From assembly GCF_015594725.1 (NCBI RefSeq), contig NZ_JADNRC010000001.1, positions 248,001-312,000 of the forward strand: a stretch of 64,000 nt of DNA, in the 5' to 3' direction. Each line of letters begins with the position of its first letter. Position 1 is the first letter of the stretch. The notes below the pieces were generated by a model, which saw only the letters and a list, made by a program, of their open reading frames with translations, did not search any database and was not told the DNA's origin. The stretch comes from Flavobacterium sp. ALJ2 (GTDB lineage: Bacteria; Bacteroidota; Bacteroidia; Flavobacteriales; Flavobacteriaceae). The position numbers and the translations under genes were made by a program. Shown here in pieces: positions 27,501 to 35,749 of the stretch.

Positions 27501-29795
27501 CTAACTGCAAAGGATAGCGTAAACGAGTTCTTTGGTAGGCTTTTGATTTTTTAGTTTTTCTCTAACCGTATCAAATGTAACTTTAAAGTCACAACCTAAT
27601 TTATAATTACCACAGCCGTAAGCGGTATTTCCTTTCATGATTGTTCCTTTTTTGCATTTAGGGCATACCAATGAATCTGATATTGCTTTTGTGGCTTTAG
27701 GTGTTGCTTTTTTAGGTTCTAGTTTGAGTTTGTAATTTTCTTCAAAGCGAATTAAACCTTCTACTGTGCCAGCATCTGTTTTAAAATCTTTTAAATTTAC
27801 GGTAGATCCTTTTTGAAGTAATCGTAGGTATTGGTTTTCAGATATTTTTTTATCAGCAAAAATATAAGGCAATAGAAAATCACAACCTGCTTTATAATTG
27901 CCGCATCCATAAGCTGATTTTCCTTTTATGAGTGTTGCTTTTTGGCATTTTGGGCAGGTTTCTGCCAAAATCCCTGCATCTTTCTTTTTCTCGACAGTAG
28001 CGACTTGTTTTTGAACGCTTCCTACATGCGAAATATTAGCGTGTCTGGTTTCACTTCGTACTTCATATACTAAAGCTTCAACCATACGTTTCATATTGAT
28101 GATAAATGCACCAGCAGTAAAAGTTCCTTTCTCAATATCTTTTAATTGCTTTTCCCAAGAACCAGTAAGTTCTGCTGACTTTATTAATTCATTTTGAATA
28201 GTCTCAATAAGCTGAATTCCGGTTGGAGTAGGTAAAACTTGTTTTTTATTTCGAACAATATATTGACGCTTAAAAAGTGTTTCAATAATGTTGGCTCGTG
28301 TAGACGGGCGTCCGATACCGTTTTCCTTCATCAGTTCGCGTAAATCCTCATCATCAACCTGTTTACCTGCAGTTTCCATAGCACGCAGTAATGTTGCTTC
28401 TGTAAACTGATTGGGTGGTTTAGTTTCTTTTTCTAAAAACGAAGGTTCGTGTGGACCTTTTTCTCCCACAACAAAATTCGGTAATAGATCTGCTTCTTTT
28501 TCTTTAGCATTTGGATCTTCAAAAACAACACGGAATCCTTTTTTTAAGATTACTTTTCCAGTAGTTTTAAAGCTTACATCTGCTGCTTTTCCTATAACGG
28601 TAGTATTGGCTACTAAACAATCGTCGTAAAACACAGCAATAAAGCGTTTTGTAATAATATCATATACTTGCTGCTGATTATACTGCAAATTAGATTGTAT
28701 GCCTGTTGGAATAATTGCGTGGTGATCTGTTACTTTTTTATCATTAAAAACCTTAGGTGATTTTTTTATCTTTTTCTCTAAAAGGGGCTGGGTTAATGTA
28801 GCATAATTGGTTAGGTTTTGCAAAATACCAGGTACTTTTGGATAGATGTCGTTTGGTAAAAACGTAGTGTCAACTCTAGGGTAGGTAACAACTTTTTGTT
28901 CATACAGCGTTTGAACAATTTTAAGAGTTTCGTCTGCCGAAAATCCAAATTTCGTATTACAGTATACTTGTAACCCTGTTAAATCAAACAGCTTAGGCGC
29001 ATACTCATTACCATTCTTTTTATCGATAGAGACAATTTCAAAATCACTTTCTTTGACTTTATTAGCCAAAAGTTCACCGTCTTCTTTTTTTAGGAAGCGT
29101 CCTTCTTCATAACCAAAAAGCGTTTCTCTGTATAAGGTTTGTAACTCCCAGTAGGGTTGAGGTTTAAAATTTTCAATTTCTTTAAATCGGTCAACTACCA
29201 TAGCCAATGTTGGGGTTTGTACCCGTCCAATAGATAGTACTTGTTTATAACCACCATGTTTTACAGTGTACAAGCGGGTAGCATTCATACCAAGTAGCCA
29301 GTCGCCAATAGCTCTGGAAAATCCTGCATAGTATAAATTATCGTAGTTCGCAGAAGGTTTTAGATTTTCAAAACCTTCTTTTATAGCTTCGGTAGTTAAT
29401 GATGAAATCCATAAACGCTGTACTTCGCCTTTATAATTGGCCTCATTCATAACCCATCGCTGAATGAGTTCTCCTTCTTGTCCAGCATCCCCACAGTTTA
29501 TAACCAATTTGGCTTTATCGAATAAAGTTTTGATGATTTTAAATTGCTTCTGAATACCAGAATTCTGTACCACTTTGGTCTCAAATTTTTCTGGAAGCAT
29601 CGGAAGGTTGTTCAAATCCCAACTTTTCCAATGTGGTTTGTAGTCGTTAGGTTCTTTTAAAGTACATAAATGTCCAAAGGTGTAAGTTACAGCATAGCCA
29701 TTGCCTTCATAATACCCATCATGTTTGGTATTGGCTCCTAAAACGGATGCAATTTCTCGTGCTACACTTGGTTTTTCGGCAATACAGACCTTCAT
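27501..29795 (-). CDS. topB: DNA topoisomerase III
   Basis: This 764-residue type IA topoisomerase relaxes and decatenates single-stranded DNA. The TOPRIM begins with Glu7 in CIAEKPSVAREIA; the second acidic block is CGDAGQEGELIQ, the Bacteroidota variant of DADREGE. The active-site tyrosine is Tyr305 in VVTYPRVDTTF, and GRPSTRA (about 490) follows. Two C-terminal zinc-ribbon-like repeats, each CPKC...YGCGNYKxGCDF (about 640-740), are extra topo C4 modules. An unrelated TPR gene follows; no partner operon is visible. Confidence 0.94.
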   Translation of the reverse strand: MKVCIAEKPSVAREIASVLGANTKHDGYYEGNGYAVTYTFGHLCTLKEPNDYKPHWKSWDLNNLPMLPEKFETKVVQNSGIQKQFKIIKTLFDKAKLVINCGDAGQEGELIQRWVMNEANYKGEVQRLWISSLTTEAIKEGFENLKPSANYDNLYYAGFSRAIGDWLLGMNATRLYTVKHGGYKQVLSIGRVQTPTLAMVVDRFKEIENFKPQPYWELQTLYRETLFGYEEGRFLKKEDGELLANKVKESDFEIVSIDKKNGNEYAPKLFDLTGLQVYCNTKFGFSADETLKIVQTLYEQKVVTYPRVDTTFLPNDIYPKVPGILQNLTNYATLTQPLLEKKIKKSPKVFNDKKVTDHHAIIPTGIQSNLQYNQQQVYDIITKRFIAVFYDDCLVANTTVIGKAADVSFKTTGKVILKKGFRVVFEDPNAKEKEADLLPNFVVGEKGPHEPSFLEKETKPPNQFTEATLLRAMETAGKQVDDEDLRELMKENGIGRPSTRANIIETLFKRQYIVRNKKQVLPTPTGIQLIETIQNELIKSAELTGSWEKQLKDIEKGTFTAGAFIINMKRMVEALVYEVRSETRHANISHVGSVQKQVATVEKKKDAGILAETCPKCQKATLIKGKSAYGCGNYKAGCDFLLPYIFADKKISENQYLRLLQKGSTVNLKDFKTDAGTVEGLIRFEENYKLKLEPKKATPKATKAISDSLVCPKCKKGTIMKGNTAYGCGNYKLGCDFKVTFDTVREKLKNQKPTKELVYAILCS

Positions 29796-30011
29796 TATTT
29801 CCTTCTAATTTGAATCGCAAAATTAAGGATTTAGAAGTTGGTATTAAAGAAAATCATCAGGAGTTATGAAACGAGTAGCAGTTTTATAGAGAAAGTATGA
29901 TGAAGAGATGCTTTTTTAGATGGCTTTATTTTTCTTTCGTTCAAATTTTTCTCAAAAATACAAATAATTAACAGAGTGAAGGAGAAGAAAATATTAGATA
30001 CATATTAGTAC

Positions 30012-31835
30012 TCAAATTATTTTTTGGATAAAATCCTCTAAACTTTCTTCCTTATCCAATTCTAGTTTCAGTTTTAGTCTGTATTTGTTCATTCTTATGG
30101 TTTTAAGCTCTACATATAGTAGGTCTGCCATTTCTTTAGAAGGCATTTTCATAAAAATGTATGTACAATATTTTAAATCCAAAATCGTCAATTTTTGTTT
30201 GGCTTTTTCTTGTAATTTGGTATAAAAATCAGGATGGATTTCATTTAAAACCTTTTCAAAATCATCAAAATTTTTATCAAGATGTTTTTCGTTTTTTATA
30301 ATCTTATCTAAGTTTCCAGGATTAAAATTAGAATTGTTTTTTAAATTATGTTTTAAATTCTCTAACATTTCATTTTTATAAGATACCTGCATGTTTTTTG
30401 CTAAAACTTTTTTTTGCAATTTATTGGTTTCTTTTTCTTTTAGTTTTGCGAAAAGTTCTGCATTAATTTTTTCTATTTTTAATTTTTTTGTTTCTTCATC
30501 TTTGAGCTTTGCAAGCAAAATAACTTCCTCTTTTTTTTGTCTTAAATATTTTACTCTGAAATTAAATATAAGGAATAGAAATACTAGGGCAATAAATAAA
30601 GCAACTGCAATTCCCAGATACATTAGGTTTTGTTTTTTCTGAAAATTTATTTCTTGTTCCTTTTTTGATAATTCGTATTTTACATGCTGTTGCTGGCCTA
30701 TTCTTGTGTATTTCTCATCATAGTATTTTTGATAGTATTCTAATGCTTTTTTAAAACATTCTTTTGATTTATCAGACTGCCCTGTCTGTTCATATAATAA
30801 AGCGATTTGGTGGTATAGGTCATATTTATTTTTATATTGTTTATCATAATTAGAAATCATTTCTATCGCTTCTAGAAAAAAATGTTCTTCTATTTTAGGT
30901 GTTTTCTTGCTTATTTCTGCCTGAATCAATGTTAAATAGTAACTCATCTTAAATTCTATACTATTTTCCTTAGGTATAGCCATCGCTTTTTTTAAATAGT
31001 AATTAATCGAATCTATATTTGCTTTATTAGGCTTTAATTCATTTTTAAATCGATAAGCATACGAAATATTAGATATTGCATTAAAAAGAGAATGTTTACG
31101 GGTATATCCAGAGTTGCTTTCATAAACGGTAATTGCTTTTTTCAAGTTGTTTATAGTAGAATCTAACAAATAATATTTTTTTGTTTTTTCAAATTCCGCT
31201 AAATATCTAATTCCTCGCAGAGATTGGGCATAACCTATTAAATGAGGATTTTTACTTTTAAGTGCTGTAAATAAGGCTAGTTTTGAATATTTTTCTGAAT
31301 TTTTGGTGTCAAAAAGATAATAATTACTGAGTATACTATAACTGAGTGCTTCAATATTTTTTTTAGATCTGCTTTCTTTTACCGCTTTTATTATTTTTAA
31401 GGAAATAAATATATCTTTTAATCCATCTTCTTTATCATCCAATGTTAATTTTATTATTCCTATATTATTGAAGCCTGTGGCTCTTGCTTCCTGATTTGAT
31501 GAATGGTTAATATACCACATGCAACTATCTATTTTAGAATAGGCTTGTTGAATGTCTCCTTTTATGGCATATATCTGACCTAAACTAGAATAAGCATAAA
31601 TTCCGTATTGTGCTTCTTTTTGTTTTCTCGCCTGAGATACTGCTTTTTGACCAATTTTTAATGCTTTAATAACATCTGTATTGTAATAAGTGACTAACAG
31701 AGAAAGAGGTATTATTTTTTCTTTGCTAGGTATTGATTTATTGTGTGTTATTTTTTCTAAAGAATCAATAATTTTTTGTTGCCCTAAAAAAAAATTGGGA
31801 ATAATAAGAATAAGAAATAACAGTTTATTTTGCAT
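30012..31835 (-). CDS. TPR-transmembrane-LuxR-type HTH regulator
   Basis: I chose the start at 31835, giving a signal peptide beginning MQNKLLFLILIIPNFF; an upstream ATG at 31862 would add nine residues of little sense. TPR-like helices fill about residues 30-390, followed by a transmembrane helix (NLMYLGIAVALFIALVFLFLIF), a coiled coil and a C-terminal LuxR-like helix-turn-helix (ILDLKYCTYIFMKMPSKEMADLLYVELKTIRM). This architecture is common in Bacteroidota regulators that join a periplasmic TPR part to a cytoplasmic HTH. The sensed signal and targets are unknown. A lipoprotein gene lies 77 bases upstream on the same strand and could be a sensor partner. Confidence 0.82.
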   Translation of the reverse strand: MQNKLLFLILIIPNFFLGQQKIIDSLEKITHNKSIPSKEKIIPLSLLVTYYNTDVIKALKIGQKAVSQARKQKEAQYGIYAYSSLGQIYAIKGDIQQAYSKIDSCMWYINHSSNQEARATGFNNIGIIKLTLDDKEDGLKDIFISLKIIKAVKESRSKKNIEALSYSILSNYYLFDTKNSEKYSKLALFTALKSKNPHLIGYAQSLRGIRYLAEFEKTKKYYLLDSTINNLKKAITVYESNSGYTRKHSLFNAISNISYAYRFKNELKPNKANIDSINYYLKKAMAIPKENSIEFKMSYYLTLIQAEISKKTPKIEEHFFLEAIEMISNYDKQYKNKYDLYHQIALLYEQTGQSDKSKECFKKALEYYQKYYDEKYTRIGQQQHVKYELSKKEQEINFQKKQNLMYLGIAVALFIALVFLFLIFNFRVKYLRQKKEEVILLAKLKDEETKKLKIEKINAELFAKLKEKETNKLQKKVLAKNMQVSYKNEMLENLKHNLKNNSNFNPGNLDKIIKNEKHLDKNFDDFEKVLNEIHPDFYTKLQEKAKQKLTILDLKYCTYIFMKMPSKEMADLLYVELKTIRMNKYRLKLKLELDKEESLEDFIQKII

Positions 31836-31912
31836 ATTATATCGTTTATTAAAAAAAAACAACTTATACCTTACAAATATAAGTTGTTTTGAAATAACAA
31901 GTAAGAATGATT

Positions 31913-32362
31913 TTATATTTTATTGCCTTCAAAGCTATATGCAATGTCAGTTTCGGCTGTTTTTTCTGTAAGAAGAATTAAGAATTTAGATTTACTTTCA
32001 TAGTTAAATATTCCTTGTGCATTTTGGGATATATAATATGTACCTGACTGGGTTGTTAAGGGCAAGTCTTTGACGGTAACTATTGAATATGGCTGATCTT
32101 TTTTAGGTGCTATTCTAACAGTTTTTTCTCCTGCACTAGAGAATATTATTTCCGCATCGTAGTACGTTTTTACTCCACCGTCAAAAACCTTAAGGGTTCC
32201 TTTATACGTACCTAATAATTCCTTAATCGTACTATCAGGTTTTGGCGTTTGTACGGTAGTATCCCCATCATCATTGCTACTACTGCTGCAAGAAGTAAAC
32301 ATAAAGGGGGGTGAAATTGTAAGAGCTAAGAACAAAATCCCTTTATTAAAAATAGTTTTCAT
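31913..32362 (-). CDS. lipoprotein of unknown function
   Basis: A signal peptide with the lipobox FTSC (cysteine near residue 25) is followed by a serine/asparagine-rich linker and about 110 residues of beta-rich sequence: KELLGTYKGTLKVFDGGVKTYYDAEIIFSS, with GTY and YSFEG near the end, reminiscent of small calycin-like domains. No family is confidently recognised. It is on the same strand as the downstream TPR regulator. No neighbouring transporter exists. Confidence 0.7.
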   Translation of the reverse strand: MKTIFNKGILFLALTISPPFMFTSCSSSSNDDGDTTVQTPKPDSTIKELLGTYKGTLKVFDGGVKTYYDAEIIFSSAGEKTVRIAPKKDQPYSIVTVKDLPLTTQSGTYYISQNAQGIFNYESKSKFLILLTEKTAETDIAYSFEGNKI

Positions 32363-32718
32363 ATTTTTTATTTTTAAAAATTAATAAGAGACAAATGTAT
32401 TCTGTAAACTCATAATTCGATGATTATAGGTGTCTACAAAACGTCTACAATGGTATCTGTGTTCTCTTAATGAATTGAAATTTATTTGGTTAAGGGTTTA
32501 CTTAAGCTGTGAGTTCTCGAAGTTTTTTTTTAAATGTTTTTAATAAGAAGCCTATCGGGGGGTAACATTTTATCAATCAGAAGAGAAATATTGACGGATA
32601 TAGTTCTGCTAGTATCTCAGATGATGTTTTTATTGAAGAAATTCAGAACAAAAAAATAGTGCATGGAAATAGTAAAATAGCGAAGCAATCTCCATCAGTT
32701 GCTCTACAAATAAGTTTT

Positions 32719-32838
32719 TCAATTTGAGACAATGCTAATGAAGTTATCTAGCAATTTTATATTTCTACAAACTATCTCTTTTTCCTCCTTATCGGTTAGG
32801 TATTTTCGAATTGGAATATCATAAAAAACCCGCTCGTG
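32719..32838 (-). pseudogene. coding-like minus-strand fragment without a start
   Basis: Read on the minus strand, this 40-codon frame gives HERVFYDIPIRKYLTDKEEK, then EIVCRNIKLLDNF, and stops. The amphipathic, balanced composition looks like the C-terminal end of a real protein. No start codon follows from it upstream and the frame is closed by a stop just before, so it would be a remnant. Family not recognised; coding origin is uncertain. Confidence 0.3.
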
Positions 32839-32890
32839 ACTATTTTTATTTTTTAGCTAGAATATTTTGATTGACCTCACCACGAGCGGG
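32829..32890. repeat. 10-bp GC-rich inverted repeat around a 42-base spacer
   Basis: CCCGCTCGTG (32829-32838) and CACGAGCGGG (32881-32890) are perfect inverted arms in an otherwise AT-rich stretch. It lies 30 bases from the 3' end of the adenylate-kinase-like gene and overlaps the decayed fragment. A long-loop transcript end or scar of an insertion are both possible. Confidence 0.5.
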
Positions 32891-32919
32891 ATGTTTGTAT
32901 TAGCAGTAATTTTGGGTTG

Positions 32920-33483
32920 TTACAAGCTGGCTTTTATTCTTTTTGTAATTTCGTCAATCGTTCCCAATCCGTCAAAAGTCAAAACATTGATTTTAGATTT
33001 CATATACTCAATTGCAGGCCTTGTTGCATTTTCAAAAACTTCAATTCTTTTTATATGAATTTCGGGATTTTTATCATCTTTTCGATCAGAAGTTTCTGCT
33101 CTTTTTTTTGCTCTTTCTAACAGTTCTGATTTTGGAACATCAATATTCAATACTTTTCCAATTTTCATATTTTTAGATTCAATGAGCTGTATTAAATCGT
33201 TTACTTGTGGTTCTGTTCTAGGATAACCATCTAAAATTATTCCGTTCTTTGATTTGTTTTCATCCAATATTTTGCTAAATAGGTCTTTCATTATCGAGTC
33301 AGGAACTAAATCTCCTTTTTCTTCATATTCAGACATTATTTTCCCGATTTCAGTTTCATTCTGTTTTTCTAAGCGGCATCTATCTCCTGTTGAAATATGT
33401 TCAAATTTAAGTTGCTCTTTTAAGATTTCGCATTGTGTTCCTTTTCCTGAATATGGTGGTCCAGTTATTATTAATATTTCCAT
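32920..33483 (-). CDS. adenylate-kinase-like nucleoside monophosphate kinase
   Basis: The 187-residue protein has the Walker A GPPYSGKGTQ (about residues 8-17), the NMP-binding ISTGDRCRL, the DGYPRTEPQV block and RIEVFENATRPAI, all of the adenylate kinase family. This is probably not the housekeeping Adk: it sits in an accessory island next to gene debris, the P-loop has the variant GPPYSGKGTQ, and no core gene accompanies it. The zinc-LID is absent. Substrates could be AMP/UMP/CMP; a role in the island is unknown. Confidence 0.8.
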   Translation of the reverse strand: MEILIITGPPYSGKGTQCEILKEQLKFEHISTGDRCRLEKQNETEIGKIMSEYEEKGDLVPDSIMKDLFSKILDENKSKNGIILDGYPRTEPQVNDLIQLIESKNMKIGKVLNIDVPKSELLERAKKRAETSDRKDDKNPEIHIKRIEVFENATRPAIEYMKSKINVLTFDGLGTIDEITKRIKASL

Positions 33484-33574
33484 TTGTTTTTTTTAATATT
33501 TAATTGTGACTAATATAAAGTTAATAATTTGAAATGTGATTATTTTTTTTCAATGCTTTCAGTTGAATACAACC

Positions 33575-33588
33575 GATTGTATACAATC
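33575..33588. promoter_or_regulatory. 14-bp perfect palindrome, operator-like
   Basis: GATTGTATACAATC is a perfect palindrome, about 90 bases upstream of the adenylate-kinase-like gene on the minus strand and upstream of a small plus-strand frame. Such sites often bind dimeric regulators. Confidence 0.4.
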
Positions 33589-33668
33589 ACTTAAAAGTAA
33601 TTTATTACTTATAATTTAGTTTCGATGAACAAAGAACTAGAAATCTAATAATCAACCAAAATTCAATC

Positions 33669-33788
33669 ATGGAAGTACAACATAAAGAATCAGTCGCAGA
33701 ACTTTTAGAATTAATGAATAGAGTAAAGTATTTCTCAAAATTGAAACCAGATAATAATGATAATGATTCGTTTGGCGTTGTTTTATAG
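33669..33788 (+). CDS. small open frame of 39 residues, possibly frameshifted
   Basis: ATG at 33669 opens a frame of 39 residues, MEVQHKESVAELLELMNRVK..., ending in a TAG (33786-33788). The composition is amphipathic and protein-like. If one T were added at the run of T at 33781-33784, the frame would continue to 33853 with GGKTTRYCFYENNDGYIHLYR, also protein-like. Either a tiny gene or a frameshifted remnant. Its 3' end overlaps by six bases a minus-strand candidate. Function not recognised. Confidence 0.35.
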   Translation: MEVQHKESVAELLELMNRVKYFSKLKPDNNDNDSFGVVL

Positions 33789-33941
33789 GGGGCAAAACAA
33801 CTCGTTATTGTTTTTATGAAAATAATGACGGATATATACATCTTTATCGTTAGAATGAATAATCAAATAATCGCTATTGACAACTTTGCAAGAAGAGATA
33901 ATAATAAATAAAAAACCAATAATTAATTTGCTCTTCTTCAT
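33783..33941 (-). CDS. tiny lipoprotein (52 residues) downstream of the TssD operon
   Basis: An ATG at 33941, only 15 bases after the stop of the preceding gene, opens a 52-residue frame with a lipoprotein-type signal, MKKSKLIIGFLFIIISSC, and about 33 mature residues (SDYLIIHSNDKDVYIRHYFH). It ends near a convergent plus-strand frame. As the third gene of a minus-strand operon with a secreted toxin candidate, it might be an immunity lipoprotein or a truncated remainder of one. Family unknown; too short for a domain call. Confidence 0.45.
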   Translation of the reverse strand: MKKSKLIIGFLFIIISSCKVVNSDYLIIHSNDKDVYIRHYFHKNNNELFCPL

Positions 33942-33956
33942 TTGGTTAAATTGCCT

Positions 33957-34484
33957 TTAGAAAATTTTATTATACCGATTTGTTTTCATTTCCTCTTTTA
34001 ATTCTAATATTTTAGTCTCAATTACATTTCCTTTTGTGCCTACTTTAAAGCACAGGTAGATATATCCACTCCCAATAGTTGAATATGAAAAACTATATAA
34101 TTCAATTAATACAACTGTATAATTTAATTTTTTTAAAGCGCTTATTTTTTTAGGAATTAGATTTGTAAAATCAGTTAAATTAATATCTCTAACAGCATTT
34201 TTATTTATTTTAATTATCGGATTTATAAAAATGTCAGCCTTTTTGATATGTTCGTCTGCAATATCATAGTTAAGACATTCTTTTGTAAGTACGTTCTCAG
34301 TTTTTAGAACTAATTTGATATCGTTATTATATAGATTTTCATGAATGTGATATACGCTTAAAGAATCATTGATAAGTATTCTACATGATTCGATGTTTTT
34401 CTGAATAAAATTTTGAGTTTTATTCTGAGAATGTGAATATGCTATACCAAATAAAAAACAGAAAAAAAATGTTGCTATTTTCAT
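33957..34484 (-). CDS. exported protein, immunity candidate for the TssD-fusion effector
   Basis: The 175-residue protein starts with a signal peptide (MKIATFFFCFLFGIAYSHSQ) and overlaps the end of the TssD-fusion gene by four bases (ATGA-type overlap), so both are probably translated from one transcript. The C-terminal stretch GYIYLCFKVGTKGNVIETKILEL resembles a TonB C-terminal-like beta-alpha motif; no other family is recognised. Periplasmic location and tight coupling to a T6SS effector gene fit an immunity protein that guards the envelope. That role is inferred only from position. Confidence 0.72.
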   Translation of the reverse strand: MKIATFFFCFLFGIAYSHSQNKTQNFIQKNIESCRILINDSLSVYHIHENLYNNDIKLVLKTENVLTKECLNYDIADEHIKKADIFINPIIKINKNAVRDINLTDFTNLIPKKISALKKLNYTVVLIELYSFSYSTIGSGYIYLCFKVGTKGNVIETKILELKEEMKTNRYNKIF

Positions 34485-35749
34485 AAATTACCAGTTGGAT
34501 TATTTTCATAACTAAATGAAGTTGACTTATAAATTATAGTTGTACCGAAATCCCCTTTAAATACTGAAACGGATTCAAAAAATGACTCTTCTAATGTATA
34601 AAAGTTCGACCAATTTTTAAATGCATTTTTTTTATGTTCAGAATGTATGAACAACCATTTTTTCCAATTTTCATTTGTACAAATATCGGCCCCTTGCCAG
34701 CCTATTCCTCCCTCAGAGTGGTCTACATCAATATAGCCATTATTTAGATATTGAACTGCCTTAATAGTATATTCTATTGCGGTTTTCATTTTAATGTTAT
34801 TATTCCTCCCTTCTGCATTTTTATCATAATCTATATTTTCATTCAGCTCAATATTTAAAAAATCTCTAAATCCAGGATTTCCTTGAGCACCATAATGAAA
34901 TGTATGAGCATATGTTTGATCATTCCATTTATTTCTCATTTTTATTAAAGTATTGTTTAATGGCCAATTATAATGATACTTTTTAATTTTAGAACTAATC
35001 AATTGTTTATGATGATTCATAACAATAAAAGGTATCCTCTTTATTACATCTATTGAATATCCTGATTCTGAATAGGCTAAACCAGCTATTCGCAAAAACA
35101 CAATGTTTTCTATTTTCAATAATTTGGTATTGTTATAGGTTAAGCTTTCATTTCCGTTTTTATCTTTTTGAGTAGATTTTCCATCACAGACATAAACATC
35201 ATTTACACTTCCTTCAAAATCAGGCTCATTTATCTTACCTTCAAAAATACCATCTTTATTATAAAAATGTCCATTTATATATACAATACGATCTTCTTCT
35301 TCCTTTTTTGGGATGTAATAAACGGGTTCACTTGGCGGAATCCAAGATTTATTCCAGTATTTAACCAATTCTGCCCCATAATTCTGAATTGCAGGTGAGA
35401 GGGTTAAAACAATGTGCATGTTTTCTGTTTCATAAGCATCAAATACTTCTGAATATTCTATTAAATAGGCATCACTAAACTTATACTTTCTTACCGGAAT
35501 ATCTTCATCGCCTTTGTTATAAAAATGTACTTCTCCTTTTTCCATTCTGTCCGTTTCTCTCTTCACTTCTTTTGTCATATTATGCCAAAATACGTCGTCG
35601 TTTTCTTGCGCTACAAAACTTAAGGTAAGAAAGCCTCCCTCGACATCACTAGTTGGTGAGCCATTTGCTGCTGTGTATCTGAGATAATTGGTGTTTATCC
35701 ATAGTAATTCTCGCTCTTCTCCTAAAATAAATAATTTGGCTGTGGTCAT
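34481..35749 (-). CDS. T6SS tube protein (TssD/Hcp) fused to an unrecognised C-terminal domain
   Basis: The first 130 residues match the Bacteroidota TssD family: an initial beta-strand, AANGSPTSDVEGGFLTLSF (the AxGxPTSxVxGG pattern), GEVHFYNKGDEDI and YLIEYSEVFDAYETENMHIV, then a strand ending near WNKSW (about residue 133). Known TssD tube proteins end there; this protein continues for about 290 residues. The extension includes VYYIPKKEEEDRIVYINGHFY, a central ENIVFLRIAGLAYSESGYS and DVDHSEGGIGWQGADICTN, with no recognised enzyme motif. Such a layout is that of a specialised Hcp carrying an effector. No other T6SS gene is in the window, so the island would rely on a machine elsewhere. Confidence 0.75.
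   Translation of the reverse strand: MTTAKLFILGEERELLWINTNYLRYTAANGSPTSDVEGGFLTLSFVAQENDDVFWHNMTKEVKRETDRMEKGEVHFYNKGDEDIPVRKYKFSDAYLIEYSEVFDAYETENMHIVLTLSPAIQNYGAELVKYWNKSWIPPSEPVYYIPKKEEEDRIVYINGHFYNKDGIFEGKINEPDFEGSVNDVYVCDGKSTQKDKNGNESLTYNNTKLLKIENIVFLRIAGLAYSESGYSIDVIKRIPFIVMNHHKQLISSKIKKYHYNWPLNNTLIKMRNKWNDQTYAHTFHYGAQGNPGFRDFLNIELNENIDYDKNAEGRNNNIKMKTAIEYTIKAVQYLNNGYIDVDHSEGGIGWQGADICTNENWKKWLFIHSEHKKNAFKNWSNFYTLEESFFESVSVFKGDFGTTIIYKSTSFSYENNPTGNL

Larger units (their letters stand above)
32363..32919. other. intergenic region with probable gene debris
   Basis: This 557-base stretch has no intact gene but holds coding-like fragments on both strands: a plus frame ending at 32727, a minus frame ending at 32719, and an inverted repeat at 32829-32890. 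Confidence 0.5.
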
